A stretch of 64,000 nt of DNA from Helicobacter cetorum (lineage in GTDB: Bacteria; Campylobacterota; Campylobacteria; Campylobacterales; DZAY01): assembly GCA_022729735.1 (NCBI GenBank), contig DZAY01000002.1:83340-147339 (forward strand), read 5' to 3'. The stretch's first letter is position 1. Every line of letters begins with the position of its first letter. Shown piece by piece: positions 22,602-33,649 of the stretch. A program made the position numbers and the translations under genes. The notes beneath the pieces were generated by a model. The model saw only the letters and a program-made list of their open reading frames with translations, had not been told where the DNA came from and searched no databases.

Positions 22602-24116
22602 TTATCTAACCTCATCTTTAATAATTCTAAAACTTGTGCCTCCAAGTATTTCTGATTTTTGAATTTCATACAAAAATCCCAACTCTTCGCACAAAAGTTT
22701 AACAAATGTAAGACCTATTCCTGTCCCTTTTGCATCTCTTTTTATATCTATATTTTTATCAAATTCAAACATTTCAAACACTTTGACTTTATCTTCTATT
22801 CCATCACCATTATCATCAATTTTAACTGTCAATATATTATCTTTGCAACTTACATCAATCAATATTTGACCCTTGCCATATTTAATCGCATTTGAGTAAA
22901 TATTTGATATTATCTGTTTAAATCTATACTCATCAGAATATATATAACAATCCATTCCTTTATTAAAAACCACATCTATTTTGTTTTGAACTATTAGCAG
23001 TTGAAAATGTTTATGCACCTCTTCAATAGCACTAATTATTGAAAATGTTGAGTAATTAAAGTTTAACTTTTTAGATTTTAGTTTTGCTAAATCTAAAATA
23101 TTAGTAACATTGTCAAGCATTAAATAAGCTGTCTCTTTGAGAGCTTCTAATAGATTTAATATCTTATCTTTTTTATCAAATTCTGCTTTTTGTAAATACC
23201 TATTCACATAATCACTAAAATTAATTATTGCATTTAAAGGTGTTTTTAACTCATGAGTAAATATAACTAAAAAAGAATCTTTAGCTTTTGAAATTTCTTC
23301 TAAACTTCTATTTTGTAACTCTTCTAATTGAGCTTTTTGTTCTTCTTGAATAGCTTTATTTTTAAAAAATTCTAAATCTGTAACATCTTGTCTAATAGAT
23401 ATATACTCAACAATTTCTCCATAAACATCTAAAATTGGAACAACTATGGCATCTACAATATAAAAACCTCCATCTTTTTTAGAGTTTTTTATTCTTCCAT
23501 TCCAAGTTTTTTTTGCTTTTATTGTTTGCCATAAATCTTTAAAAACTTCAATTGGTGTATCTACATGTCTTACAATATTGTGTGGCATTCCTATTAACTC
23601 TTCTTCGCTAAAACCAGATATTTTACAAAATAGCTCATTTACATAAGTAATTATACCTCTGGTATCGGTTTTAGAAATTATAAATGAGTTAAATAGAATA
23701 TCATCATACTGTTTGCTTTCTAAATAGTTTTTATTTAATACTCTTATCTCTATAATATCTAATAAAGTTTGCTTTAATATATCAAAGCTATACGGCTTTA
23801 ATAAAACTTTTGTAGCAATAGCTGAAATACTATTTATCTGTTTTAAATTAGAAGAGTTTATAAAAACTAATATAGATATATTTGGATTCAAAGATTTAAT
23901 TAGATTTAAAATAGATAATTTATCATTATGAAGTGTTAAAACTATAATTCCTGTTTTTTTTACAACATTTGCATCAAGACTACTTTTTGGAATTATATTT
24001 AATACTAAATCACTACACAAAGTCTCACTATTTGAAATCTCTTTTAACATTCCAATCAACTCTTTATCATCATCTAATACTGTCAAATGACAACATCTAT
24101 GTTGCAAATATTCCAT
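22602..24116 (-). CDS. Hybrid sensor histidine kinase: degenerate receiver-PAS-HisKA-HATPase
   Basis: FTHELKTPLNAI H-box, GDGIEDKVKVFEMFEF/GTGIGLTFVK ATPase boxes, PAS FSEEELIGMPHNIVRH. Confidence 0.85.
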   Translation of the reverse strand: MEYLQHRCCHLTVLDDDKELIGMLKEISNSETLCSDLVLNIIPKSSLDANVVKKTGIIVLTLHNDKLSILNLIKSLNPNISILVFINSSNLKQINSISAIATKVLLKPYSFDILKQTLLDIIEIRVLNKNYLESKQYDDILFNSFIISKTDTRGIITYVNELFCKISGFSEEELIGMPHNIVRHVDTPIEVFKDLWQTIKAKKTWNGRIKNSKKDGGFYIVDAIVVPILDVYGEIVEYISIRQDVTDLEFFKNKAIQEEQKAQLEELQNRSLEEISKAKDSFLVIFTHELKTPLNAIINFSDYVNRYLQKAEFDKKDKILNLLEALKETAYLMLDNVTNILDLAKLKSKKLNFNYSTFSIISAIEEVHKHFQLLIVQNKIDVVFNKGMDCYIYSDEYRFKQIISNIYSNAIKYGKGQILIDVSCKDNILTVKIDDNGDGIEDKVKVFEMFEFDKNIDIKRDAKGTGIGLTFVKLLCEELGFLYEIQKSEILGGTSFRIIKDEVR

Positions 24117-24118
24117 TT

Positions 24119-25417
24119 TTACTCCATTAAGGAAATTATATAAATATCTCTTTTTTTATCTTTTAATCTTATTTCAATATTTCCAATCAATATCTTATCG
24201 CCACTTTTAACTCTTTTATTTTTATGTTGTTCAATAAAAATAGAGCCAATTGATTTAAAATCTGACTCATCAACTACTATTTTTTTATCAGCTTCTTTTA
24301 TATGATAAATTGTAGAATCGCCCAAAACTTCATAAACTCCAACTCTTACTCTTCTTACAAATAACTTTTGAATATCTTTTTCATCAAATATTTCACCAAC
24401 AATCTCTTCTAACACATTTTCCAAACTTACAAGCCCACAAAACTTATCTTGTTCATTTTTTACAATAGCTAAATGTTGCCCTTTTTTTTGGAAAATTAGT
24501 AAAAGTTCGCTAATTAAACTACTATCTTTTACAATAATTGGCTCTTTTATATCTAAATCACTTATTGTATTTGCCATTTTTACACTACCCAAAAGTGATT
24601 TAAGTGTAACAATTCCTACAATATTATCATCACTATTTTTAAAAACAGGAATTCTACTTTTTTGACTCTCTATAAATAGTTCTCGTAACTCATCAACTGA
24701 AGAATTTATCGAAATTGTTATAACTTTATCTTTTATAGTCATAATCTCTTTTACTTTTATCTGACTAAAACTAAAAATATTAAATATCATATCTTCTAAT
24801 CTGTCATCTAAATACCCTTTTTCTCCAGCCATCTTTATCATAACTTTTAATTCATTCATCATAATTTGAGATGGCTCATGAGTATTTGCATTTAATTTTT
24901 TTGTAACATAATTTAGCAAATACTCCAAGAAATATATTATTGGAAGGAGTAAATATTCTAAATATAGTAGTGGTTTTGCGATAACTTTTGCAAAATTTTC
25001 TGCATTGTGTTGAGCCAAACTTTTTGGTAATATTTCACCAAAAATTATTACAATAATTGTTAAAACTCCCGTAACAAATCCTAATGATGATGAACCAAAT
25101 GTAATTGTTGCCCAAGCTGTTGCTATAACTGAAGCAAATATATTAACTAAATTATTTCCAATTAAAATTGTAATTAGTAAGCGATTTGGATTTGATTTGA
25201 GTTTATAAATATCTTGACTACCTTTAATATTATCTTCAACCATTCGTCTAACTCTATGAGAACTTAATGAGACCATAGCTATCTCACTTCCTGAAAAAAG
25301 TCCTGATAAAGTTATTAGAAAAAATAGTGTAATAAAAAGTGTTATATCGCTCTCTATTACAGAAACTCCAGCATAAAGTGTATAAACTATTGCAAATAGT
25401 GGCAATAAATATTTCAT
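24119..25417 (-). CDS. CNNM/HlyC-CorC family transporter with CBS pair
   Basis: DUF21-type TM (SGSEIAMVSLSSHRVRRMVE), CBS domains, CorC_HlyC C-terminal domain. Confidence 0.88.
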   Translation of the reverse strand: MKYLLPLFAIVYTLYAGVSVIESDITLFITLFFLITLSGLFSGSEIAMVSLSSHRVRRMVEDNIKGSQDIYKLKSNPNRLLITILIGNNLVNIFASVIATAWATITFGSSSLGFVTGVLTIIVIIFGEILPKSLAQHNAENFAKVIAKPLLYLEYLLLPIIYFLEYLLNYVTKKLNANTHEPSQIMMNELKVMIKMAGEKGYLDDRLEDMIFNIFSFSQIKVKEIMTIKDKVITISINSSVDELRELFIESQKSRIPVFKNSDDNIVGIVTLKSLLGSVKMANTISDLDIKEPIIVKDSSLISELLLIFQKKGQHLAIVKNEQDKFCGLVSLENVLEEIVGEIFDEKDIQKLFVRRVRVGVYEVLGDSTIYHIKEADKKIVVDESDFKSIGSIFIEQHKNKRVKSGDKILIGNIEIRLKDKKRDIYIISLME

Positions 25418-25421
25418 AAAT

Positions 25422-26039
25422 TCACCTAATAAATTCCTTTAATAGCTCTCTATTTATAATGCCTTTATCACTCAATATTTGATTATTTTTAAACTTTTTT
25501 AAGACTCTTGAAACTGTTTCTGGAGTTAAATTTAGCTTATTTGCAATATCTTTGTGTTTTAACTCTTTAAAACTTTTTTCATTGTCATAAATAAATTTTG
25601 CAACTCTTTCTGTGGCACTTAAAACAATGGAGTTTTGAATGGTATATTCTAAATTTTGTATCTTTTTTATAAGTGAGCTAATAAATTTAAGAGCCAATCT
25701 ATCTAAAAATTCAGCCTTAAATCTATTTGCATCTATTAAAATTAGTTTTGAATTTTGCAAAGCCAAAGCCGTTGCTGGAAAATTTATTTCACTAAAAATT
25801 GTTAATTCTGCAATCATGTTGATTGGTTTGAAAATATTTAAAACTATCTCTTTTGAATTTTGAGTTGTTTTATAAATTTTTACTTCTCCATCAATTAAAA
25901 TATATAGATATTTTGGCTTTTCACCTTCATAAAAAATAGTTTCTCCACTATTGAAATTTTTAATTTTTGATATATTTTCTAACTCTTTTAACTCCAAATC
26001 ATCTAAATCACTAAATAGATATAGCTCTTTTAAAATCAA
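25422..26039 (-). CDS. Crp/Fnr family transcriptional regulator
   Basis: cNMP-binding-like N-domain; HTH KDIANKLNLTPETVSRVLKKFKNNQIL. Confidence 0.88.
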   Translation of the reverse strand: MILKELYLFSDLDDLELKELENISKIKNFNSGETIFYEGEKPKYLYILIDGEVKIYKTTQNSKEIVLNIFKPINMIAELTIFSEINFPATALALQNSKLILIDANRFKAEFLDRLALKFISSLIKKIQNLEYTIQNSIVLSATERVAKFIYDNEKSFKELKHKDIANKLNLTPETVSRVLKKFKNNQILSDKGIINRELLKEFIR

Positions 26040-26096
26040 TTGTTACCTCTTTTTAAATTTTTAAATAAATTTTCTTAATTATAAGTCAAAATTAAG

Positions 26097-26102
26097 TATA
26101 AT
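26097..26102 (+). promoter_or_regulatory. Candidate -10 element for the aminotransferase gene
   Basis: TATAAT about 30 bp upstream of the ATG. Confidence 0.35.
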
Positions 26103-26130
26103 ATGCAGAAAAAATCTTTTAGGATAATTT

Positions 26131-27264
26131 ATGAAATTTGAAAAATACCCATTTGAAAAACTAAGCGAACTACTTTTTAATATAGAACCAAACAAAAACT
26201 ATTCCCCAATTACTCTAACAATAGGTGAGCCACAGTTTGAGACTCCAAAATTTATACAAAATCGTCTAAAAGAGACAACAAATTTACTAAATAAATACCC
26301 AAAAAGTGCTGGAGAAGATATTTTAAGAGACTCTATGATTAAATTTGTAAAAAATAGATTTAAAATCAGCTTAGATAATACTCAAATAATTCCAACTCTT
26401 GGCACAAGAGAAGTGCTATTTAATTTTCCACAATTTCTACTTTTTGATAAAGAAAATCCAAAAATGGCTTATCCAAATCCATTTTATCAAATTTATGAAG
26501 GGAGTGCGATAGCAAGCAGGGCAGAAGTTATCCATCTAAATTTAGATAAAGAGAATGGATTTAAACCAAAAATAGAAAAAGAGAAATTAAAAGGTGTAAA
26601 TTTAGTTATATTAAATTCACCAAATAATCCAACAGGCTCTTGTATGAGTTTAGAAGAGCTTTGTGAATGGGTAAATTTGAGTCTTGAAATGGGATTTGTT
26701 TTAATAAATGATGAGTGTTATAGTGAAATATATATGAATACTCCACCAAATTCACTGCTCGAAGCATCCATCAAAGTTGGAAATAGCAAATTTAAAAATA
26801 TTTTAGTCTTAAACTCAATTTCTAAAAGAAGTTCAGCACCTGGTCTTAGAAGTGGATTTATTGCTGGAGATAGTGAAATTTTATTTGATTATATGAGATA
26901 TAGAACTTATATTGGGTGTGCCATTCCTTTGCCAATTCAAATGGCTTCAGAAATTGCTTGGAGTGATGAAGAGCATGTTAGAGAAATTAGAGCAAAATAT
27001 GTGAGAAATTTTGAAATTGCAAAAGAGATTTTAAATATTGATATTTTAGATACAACATTTTATATTTGGTTAAAAGTAGATGATGATTTGAAATTTACAA
27101 AAGAGTTATATAGAGATTTTAATTTGAAAGTTTTAGCTGGTTCGTTTTTGGGAAGAGATGGAGCTGGTGCAAATTATGTAAGAATTGCATTGGTTGAGAG
27201 TGAAGATAAAACAAGAGAAGCAATGGAGAGATTAAAAAGTTTTTTACAAAGTGGCAATAGATGA
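26131..27264 (+). CDS. PLP-dependent class I/II aminotransferase (possibly succinyl-DAP aminotransferase)
   Basis: SPNNPTGSCMSLEELCEW, NSISKRSSAPGLRSGF PLP-lysine motif. Confidence 0.85.
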   Translation: MKFEKYPFEKLSELLFNIEPNKNYSPITLTIGEPQFETPKFIQNRLKETTNLLNKYPKSAGEDILRDSMIKFVKNRFKISLDNTQIIPTLGTREVLFNFPQFLLFDKENPKMAYPNPFYQIYEGSAIASRAEVIHLNLDKENGFKPKIEKEKLKGVNLVILNSPNNPTGSCMSLEELCEWVNLSLEMGFVLINDECYSEIYMNTPPNSLLEASIKVGNSKFKNILVLNSISKRSSAPGLRSGFIAGDSEILFDYMRYRTYIGCAIPLPIQMASEIAWSDEEHVREIRAKYVRNFEIAKEILNIDILDTTFYIWLKVDDDLKFTKELYRDFNLKVLAGSFLGRDGAGANYVRIALVESEDKTREAMERLKSFLQSGNR

Positions 27265-27548
27265 ATCAAATAATTATAAATAGATTAAAAGAGCTTAAGC
27301 CAATTCTAAAAGAGAGATATGGAATAGAAGAGTTTGCTATTTTTGGAAGTGTAGCTAAAGGCTTGGATACAGATAAAAGTGATGTTGATATTGCTGTCTT
27401 GAAATTAGACTTAAAAGATGGTTTTGCACTGATACATGCAAAAGAGTTTTTAAGTGATGCTTTGCAAAGAGATGTAGATATTGGCACTTTTCGCTCCATG
27501 AAGACATTTATAAAACATAGAATAGAAAAAGATTTTATTTATGTTTGA
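27261..27548 (+). CDS. MNT-type nucleotidyltransferase (MntA-like antitoxin)
   Basis: FGSVAKGLDTDKSDVDIAVL GSx...DxD motif; overlaps HEPN gene. Confidence 0.85.
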   Translation: MNQIIINRLKELKPILKERYGIEEFAIFGSVAKGLDTDKSDVDIAVLKLDLKDGFALIHAKEFLSDALQRDVDIGTFRSMKTFIKHRIEKDFIYV

Positions 27549-27981
27549 TATAAGCAAAGTAGATAGAAGAGTTGAACTTTTTATATTCGATATATTTATA
27601 GCTATAAAAAAGATAAAAAAAGTTGCAAGTGGATTTCCTAATGTGCAAGAGCTTTTGCACAATTTCACTTCATGGGATAGTGTAATACGAGAGTTTGAGA
27701 TAATTGGCGAAGCTTCCAAATATTTACTTAGAGATGAATTAATAGAAAAGAGTTATAAAAGAATTGTAGATTTTAGAAATCAGATAACACATGAATATTT
27801 TGGAATAGACCAAGAGATAGTTTGGAGTATTATATATCAAAAGCTTGAACCATTTGAAAATGATATTATTGAATTAATATCAAATATTGAAAACAACTTA
27901 AAGCAAGAGCTTATAAACTCTTTTATAGAAGATAACAGTTATTTAGATTTCATAGTCGAAGATTTAAAAAAATTAAGATAA
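27541..27981 (+). CDS. HEPN (HepT/DUF86-like) toxin
   Basis: R-x4-H-x-Y motif RNQITHEY; coupled to MNT gene. Confidence 0.85.
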   Translation: MFDISKVDRRVELFIFDIFIAIKKIKKVASGFPNVQELLHNFTSWDSVIREFEIIGEASKYLLRDELIEKSYKRIVDFRNQITHEYFGIDQEIVWSIIYQKLEPFENDIIELISNIENNLKQELINSFIEDNSYLDFIVEDLKKLR

Positions 27982-28007
27982 AAAGCATTTAAACAAAGGA
28001 GTGGAAA

Positions 28008-29318
28008 ATGAGAATACATTTTATAGGAATTGGTGGGATTGGCATATCTGGTTTGGCAAAATATTTACATTTAGAAGGGCATACAATAAGTGGTTCGGAT
28101 ATAAAAGAGAGTGCTATTACAAAAAATTTAAAATCATTAGGAATTGAGATAACTGTTCCTCATTCAAAAAATGCAATTAATAATCAAGATATAGTTGTCC
28201 ATTCAGCAATAATAAAATCAACTAATGAAGAGTTAATCGAAGCCCAAAATAGAGGGATAAAAGTTTATAGTAGAAAAGAGTTTTTGCCATTTGTATTGAA
28301 TGATAAAAAAGTATTTTCAGTTTGTGGAGCTCATGGTAAAAGCACTACAACAGCAATTTTATCAGCAATTTTCACAGATAGTTCTGCTTTAATTGGAGCT
28401 GAAAGTAAAGCTATATCTTCAAATGTGAAATATTCAAATAGCTCAAATATTATGGTATTTGAAGCTGATGAAAGTGATAGTAGTTTTTTAAATAGCAATC
28501 CATATTGTGCAATTGTTACAAATGCAGAACCAGAACACATGGAGTTTTATAATTATGATTTGGATAAATTTTACGATGCTTATAGAGAGTTTTTGAATTT
28601 AGCAAAAGTTAGAGTAATAAATGCAGAAGATGAGTTTTTGGAAAATTTAGAAATTGAAGCAATTAGACTATATCCATCAAAAGATATAAAAAATATTGAG
28701 TATGTTTTAATTGATGATGAGCCATATACAAGATTTGAGTTAAAAGATTTAGGTAGTTTTGATGTTTGGGGATTTGGAAATCACATTGCAATTGATGCAT
28801 CTTTAGCTATTCTTTCTGCAAATTTAGAAATTGATATTGAGATAATTAGAGAGCGAATTAGAGATTTTAAAGGAATTAAAAAACGGTTTGATATTGTTGA
28901 AAAATCTATTTCAAAAGTTGTAATAGATGATTATGCACACCATCCAACAGAAATCGAAGTAACTCTTAGCTCACTCCTATATTATGCAAACTTAAAAGGC
29001 TTTGATGAGGTTGTAACAATTTGGCAACCACATAAATATTCAAGAACAATAGATAATTTAAAACGGTTTATTGAGTGTTTTAAGGGAACCAAAAAATTAA
29101 TTATTCTTCCTGTTTGGAGTGCTGGAGAAGAAGAGAGATATATAGATTTTGAAAATCTATTTAAGAGTTATAATCTAATTTTAGCCGATAAAATTTCAAA
29201 AGATGATAACTATTTAAGAGTTTTAAAAGATAATAAAGTTATAGATTTAATCGAAAATGGATTGATTATAGGATTTGGAGCAGGAGATATAACATATCAG
29301 CTTAGGGGACTTTGTTAA
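28008..29318 (+). CDS. murC: UDP-N-acetylmuramate--L-alanine ligase
   Basis: FIGIGGIGISGLAKYL, GAHGKSTTTAIL, DDYAHHPTEI. Confidence 0.95.
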   Translation: MRIHFIGIGGIGISGLAKYLHLEGHTISGSDIKESAITKNLKSLGIEITVPHSKNAINNQDIVVHSAIIKSTNEELIEAQNRGIKVYSRKEFLPFVLNDKKVFSVCGAHGKSTTTAILSAIFTDSSALIGAESKAISSNVKYSNSSNIMVFEADESDSSFLNSNPYCAIVTNAEPEHMEFYNYDLDKFYDAYREFLNLAKVRVINAEDEFLENLEIEAIRLYPSKDIKNIEYVLIDDEPYTRFELKDLGSFDVWGFGNHIAIDASLAILSANLEIDIEIIRERIRDFKGIKKRFDIVEKSISKVVIDDYAHHPTEIEVTLSSLLYYANLKGFDEVVTIWQPHKYSRTIDNLKRFIECFKGTKKLIILPVWSAGEEERYIDFENLFKSYNLILADKISKDDNYLRVLKDNKVIDLIENGLIIGFGAGDITYQLRGLC

Positions 29319-29666
29319 GTGTTTAATTTTATTATAGCTCTTTTAGCTTTTCTATTTTTAATAGCTCTTTTTTTGAGATTTTTTACAAATTTATCAAAAA
29401 TAGCACAACGAAAAATTATATTTATAGTGGTATCTATTATGATTTTGGTATCGCTTTATGAGTTTTTAATAGTTTCAAAAGAGCATGAAGATTTTACATT
29501 AATAAATAGTTTTTATCAAAACAAATCGCTTATTTGTCATGGTGTAGAAATTAACTCTACAAATTTTAATTTTGTAACAGGCACCATGACATTTGTTGCA
29601 AAAAAAGAGAATTCACAATATAAAAATATTATATTTAAACTTTCAGAATGTAAAGCAAAAGAGTGA
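29319..29666 (+). CDS. Membrane protein, DUF2393-like
   Basis: Two N-terminal TM segments; ORF abuts murC. Confidence 0.5.
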   Translation: MFNFIIALLAFLFLIALFLRFFTNLSKIAQRKIIFIVVSIMILVSLYEFLIVSKEHEDFTLINSFYQNKSLICHGVEINSTNFNFVTGTMTFVAKKENSQYKNIIFKLSECKAKE

Positions 29667-29690
29667 GTTCTATTACTTTTTTGCTTGAAT

Positions 29691-30317
29691 CTATTTTTTG
29701 AGTTTAGAAAAAGATACAAATTCACAACACTCATTATCGTAATACTCTATATCACCAGCTTCAATAATATAATACCAACCATGTAAGAATAGTTCATCGT
29801 TTTCAACTCTTTTCTTAATTGCAGGATATGTGAGTAAATTTCCGAGTTGATTAAGAATAGAAATTCTTTCTGTAAGAATTAAAAGCTCTTTTTTATCAAC
29901 AAACTTATGTTTTTCTGCTATCTCTTTTGCTTTTTGACCAAGTTCAAGCCACTTTTTTACATGAATTAAATCTGGCGAATTTATCTCTTTATATAAACTC
30001 TCAATGGCTCCACAATTTGAGTGTCCGCAAACTATAATATCTGAAACATTTAAAACTGAAACAGCATACTCAATTGCGGCAGCTGTGCCGTGAAAATCAT
30101 TATCAGGCGAATACGGAGGCACCATATTACCAATATTTCTAACAACAAATAAATCTCCAGGCTTTGTGCTTGTAATCACATCTGGTAAAACTCTCGAATC
30201 AGAACAACCAATAAATAGTGCCTTTGGATTTTGTCCATTTTCAACTAAAGAGATATATCTGTCTCTATTTTTTTTAAAATATTTTTTAAAAGCTTCTACT
30301 CCATCAACAAATATCAA
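29691..30317 (-). CDS. Beta-class carbonic anhydrase
   Basis: CSDSRV and CGHSNCGAI zinc ligands. Confidence 0.93.
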   Translation of the reverse strand: MIFVDGVEAFKKYFKKNRDRYISLVENGQNPKALFIGCSDSRVLPDVITSTKPGDLFVVRNIGNMVPPYSPDNDFHGTAAAIEYAVSVLNVSDIIVCGHSNCGAIESLYKEINSPDLIHVKKWLELGQKAKEIAEKHKFVDKKELLILTERISILNQLGNLLTYPAIKKRVENDELFLHGWYYIIEAGDIEYYDNECCEFVSFSKLKK

Positions 30318-30363
30318 ATTTGACTCCTTTAAAAAAATATTTCTATTGTATCAAAAAATAGTG

Positions 30364-31485
30364 TCAATTTTGAAAATTTTTAAGAGTATTTGCTTTAAAT
30401 TTGGCAAAATTTTTATTTATAATAGCTTCTCTTGCATTTTTGACTAAATCTAAATAGTAATATAAATTATGAATAGATGCAAGTCTATAAAAGGTAAGTT
30501 CTTTTGCTCTAAATAGATGATTTAAATAACTTTTTGAGTAGTTTTTGCAAGTGTGGCAATTACATTTTTCGTCAATTGGAGTTTCATCAAATTTATATTT
30601 TGCACTTTTGATATTAACTCTTCCGAAACTTGTAAATAGTGTGCCATTTCTTGCATTTCGTGTCGGCATAACACAATCAAACATATCAACTCCTCGCTCA
30701 ATGGCTTCTAATATGTCTTGTGGTGTGCCAACTCCCATTAAATATCTTGGTTTATCTTTTGGCATAAATTCAGTTGTAAAATCTATCGTATCATACATCG
30801 CATTGCTCTCTTCACCAACACTAAGCCCACCAATTGCAAAACCATCAAAATTATTGATACATAGCGACTCTGCTGATATTTTTCTAAATTCAAAATCAAT
30901 ACCACCTTGAATTATTGCAAATATATTTTGATTTGATGCCTTACCATTTAATTGATTTTCTCTATGATATTCCAAAGATTCAACAGCCCATTTTGTAGTG
31001 CGATAAACAGACTCTTTTATTCGCTCTTTTGTAGCAGGAAGAGCTATTAAATCATCTAAAACCATCATAATATCACTATTTAAATTATATTGAATATCAA
31101 TAACTTTTTTAGGTGTGAATAGATGTTTAGAGCCATCAATATGACTTTTAAACTCCACTCCATTATCTAATGTTTTTGAACTCTCACTTAGTGAAAATGC
31201 TTGAAACCCCCCACTATCAGTTAAAAAGCTACCACTATAACCCATAAATTTATGCAATCCACCCATTTTAGCAATCAATGTATCAGTTGGTCTTAAGTAT
31301 GTGTGATATGTATTTGCTAAAATTATTTTGGCTTTTAGTAAATTTTCTATATCTTGAGTATCTAATGCTTTTACACTTGCAACCGTACCAACAGGCATAA
31401 ATATTGGAGTTTCTATTATGCTATTAGTAGTTTTTATAGTTGTTGCTCTTGCTCTATTGTCTATTGAATCTATTGTGAAATTCAT
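30364..31485 (-). CDS. tgt: tRNA-guanine transglycosylase
   Basis: [44 protein letters not shown]; start moved to MNFTIDS, since the track ORF extends into the tRNA-Ser gene. Confidence 0.95.
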   Translation of the reverse strand: MNFTIDSIDNRARATTIKTTNSIIETPIFMPVGTVASVKALDTQDIENLLKAKIILANTYHTYLRPTDTLIAKMGGLHKFMGYSGSFLTDSGGFQAFSLSESSKTLDNGVEFKSHIDGSKHLFTPKKVIDIQYNLNSDIMMVLDDLIALPATKERIKESVYRTTKWAVESLEYHRENQLNGKASNQNIFAIIQGGIDFEFRKISAESLCINNFDGFAIGGLSVGEESNAMYDTIDFTTEFMPKDKPRYLMGVGTPQDILEAIERGVDMFDCVMPTRNARNGTLFTSFGRVNIKSAKYKFDETPIDEKCNCHTCKNYSKSYLNHLFRAKELTFYRLASIHNLYYYLDLVKNAREAIINKNFAKFKANTLKNFQN

Positions 31486-31556
31486 AAAATTACCTTGAAT
31501 TAAAGATTTAAATTTATAAAAAGTAGATTGATTTGCTTTGAAGTTTTTAAATTTAG

Positions 31557-31647
31557 TGGCCGGGAGAGAGGGATTCGAACCCCCGGATAGCTCGTCACCA
31601 TCAACGGTTTTCAAGACCGCCGCGTTCAACCACTCTGCCATCTCCCG
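31557..31647 (-). tRNA. tRNA-Ser (TGA)
   Basis: Cloverleaf with long variable arm, GGTTCGAATCC T-loop, encoded CCA. Confidence 0.95.
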
Positions 31648-31682
31648 ATGTATTGTATAAATAGAGAATTTTCAAAAAGCAT

Positions 31683-31757
31683 TGGAGGCGACACTCGGAT
31701 TTGAACCGAGGAATGGGAGCTTTGCAGGCTCCTGCCTTACCACTTGGCTATGTCGCC
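31683..31757 (-). tRNA. tRNA-Cys (GCA)
   Basis: GGCGACA...CTGCAAA...TGTCGCCTCCA. Confidence 0.95.
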
Positions 31758-31808
31758 AAAAACTCTAATAAGATAACTTATATCAGTTAAACTTATGAAA
31801 GTTTTTGG

Positions 31809-31896
31809 TGGTGCCCGGAGCCGGAATCGAACCGGCACTCCAAAAACTGGAACAGGATTTTAAGTCCTGCGCGTCTACCAGTTCCGCCATCCGGGC
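31809..31896 (-). tRNA. tRNA-Leu (TAA)
   Basis: GCCCGGA...CTTAAAA...TCCGGGCACCA with long variable arm. Confidence 0.95.
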
Positions 31897-31900
31897 AAAA

Positions 31901-31975
<75 letters not shown>

Positions 31976-32074
31976 ACTTTGCTTTTGAGGATGGAATTAT
32001 AGCAAATAATTTTTTATTTGTAAAGGGGTTTTAGTAAAAATTTCAAAAATTGATTAAAATGAAAATCTTTTAGC

Positions 32075-32080
32075 TATAAT
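32075..32080 (+). promoter_or_regulatory. Candidate -10 element of guaA
   Basis: TATAAT 27 bp upstream of guaA ATG, with GAGGGG RBS between. Confidence 0.45.
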
Positions 32081-32107
32081 TTAATTAAAAATTTGAGGGG
32101 AATTTCT

Positions 32108-33649
32108 ATGAGTAAAGAGTGTTCTATTATAGTATTAGATTTTGGAAGTCAATACACACAACTTATTGCAAGAAGATTGAGAGAAGAAAAAATCTATTGT
32201 GAAATAGTGCCATTTTATGAAAAAATCGAAGTTATAAAAGCTAAAAATCCAAAAGGTATTATTTTATCAGGTAGCCCATCTTCTGTTTATGAGAGTGAAG
32301 CACCTATGATAAATAGAGAAATTTTTGATTTAGGTTTGCCAATTTTAGGAATATGTTATGGTATGCAACTAATATCTCATTTAAATAGTGGCAAAGTATG
32401 CTATTCTGAACATAGAGAATATGGCAAAGCTGAATTAGAATTTATAGATAACTCTCCACTATTTAAAGATACACCAAATAATCAAATAGTTTGGATGAGT
32501 CATGGTGATAAAGTTGAAGAGTTACCATTTGGTTTTATAGCTATTGCAAAAACAAAAAATTCACCATTTGCAGGAGTTGCAAATTTTGAAAAAAATATAT
32601 ATGCTGTGCAGTTTCACCCAGAAGTTAGCCACTCTGAATATGGTTCAAAAATTTTGAAAAACTTTGCAAGGGAAATTTGCAATATAAAAGAAAAGTGGGA
32701 TATAGCACACTTTGCAAAAGAGCAGATAGAACAAATTAGAGAAAAAGTTGGCATTCATAGAGTTATATGTGCATTAAGTGGTGGTGTTGATAGCTCTGTA
32801 ACAGCAGCTTTAATTAATGAAGCAATAGGAAAACAGTTAATTCCAATCTTTGTTGATAATGGACTTTTACGAAGTGGAGAAAAAGAGAAAGTTGAGTATA
32901 TTTTTAAAAATATGTTATCAACAGAGTTAGTTGTAGTAGATGCAAAAGATAAATTTTTAAAAGCTTTAGAAGGTATCACAGAGCCAGAGCAGAAACGAAA
33001 AATTATTGGTAAAGTTTTTATAGAGGTTTTTGAAGAAGAAGCTAATAAATATGCAGATGCAAAATATTTAGCACAAGGAACACTATATCCAGATGTAATA
33101 GAATCGGTTTCAGTAAAAGGACCAAGTAAAACTATTAAATCTCATCATAATGTTGGTGGTTTGCCAGAAAATATGAAATTTGAATTGATTGAGCCACTAC
33201 GAGAACTATTTAAAGATGAAGTTAGAGTTTTAGGATTAGAGTTAGGGTTGCCAAGTGATTTAGTATATAGACAGCCATTCCCAGGACCTGGACTTGCTAT
33301 TAGAATTATGGGAGAAGTAAAGAGTGACTCTTTAAATCTACTCAAAAAAGCAGATAGCATACTTTTAGAAGAGATAAAAGCAAATGGCTATTATAATAAA
33401 GTTTGGCAAAGTTTCGCAGTATTACTAAATGTAAATAGTGTAGGTGTTATGGGTGATAATCGAACTTATGAAAATGCAATAGCTCTAAGAATTGTTGAGA
33501 GTAGAGATGGAATGACAGCAAACTTCGCACATATTTCATTTGATATTTTGGAGCATATTTCAAGGCGAATTATAAATGAAGTTGATGGAATTAATAGAGT
33601 AGTTTATGATATATCTTCAAAACCACCAGCAACGATAGAGTGGGAATGA
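32108..33649 (+). CDS. guaA: GMP synthase (glutamine-hydrolysing)
   Basis: [32 protein letters not shown]; start at MSKECSII. Confidence 0.97.
   Translation: MSKECSIIVLDFGSQYTQLIARRLREEKIYCEIVPFYEKIEVIKAKNPKGIILSGSPSSVYESEAPMINREIFDLGLPILGICYGMQLISHLNSGKVCYSEHREYGKAELEFIDNSPLFKDTPNNQIVWMSHGDKVEELPFGFIAIAKTKNSPFAGVANFEKNIYAVQFHPEVSHSEYGSKILKNFAREICNIKEKWDIAHFAKEQIEQIREKVGIHRVICALSGGVDSSVTAALINEAIGKQLIPIFVDNGLLRSGEKEKVEYIFKNMLSTELVVVDAKDKFLKALEGITEPEQKRKIIGKVFIEVFEEEANKYADAKYLAQGTLYPDVIESVSVKGPSKTIKSHHNVGGLPENMKFELIEPLRELFKDEVRVLGLELGLPSDLVYRQPFPGPGLAIRIMGEVKSDSLNLLKKADSILLEEIKANGYYNKVWQSFAVLLNVNSVGVMGDNRTYENAIALRIVESRDGMTANFAHISFDILEHISRRIINEVDGINRVVYDISSKPPATIEWE

Noticed and set aside
30364-31641. 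N-terminal extension of tgt ([28 protein letters not shown])
   Set aside because: Translation of the tRNA-Ser gene; true start is MNFTIDS at 31485
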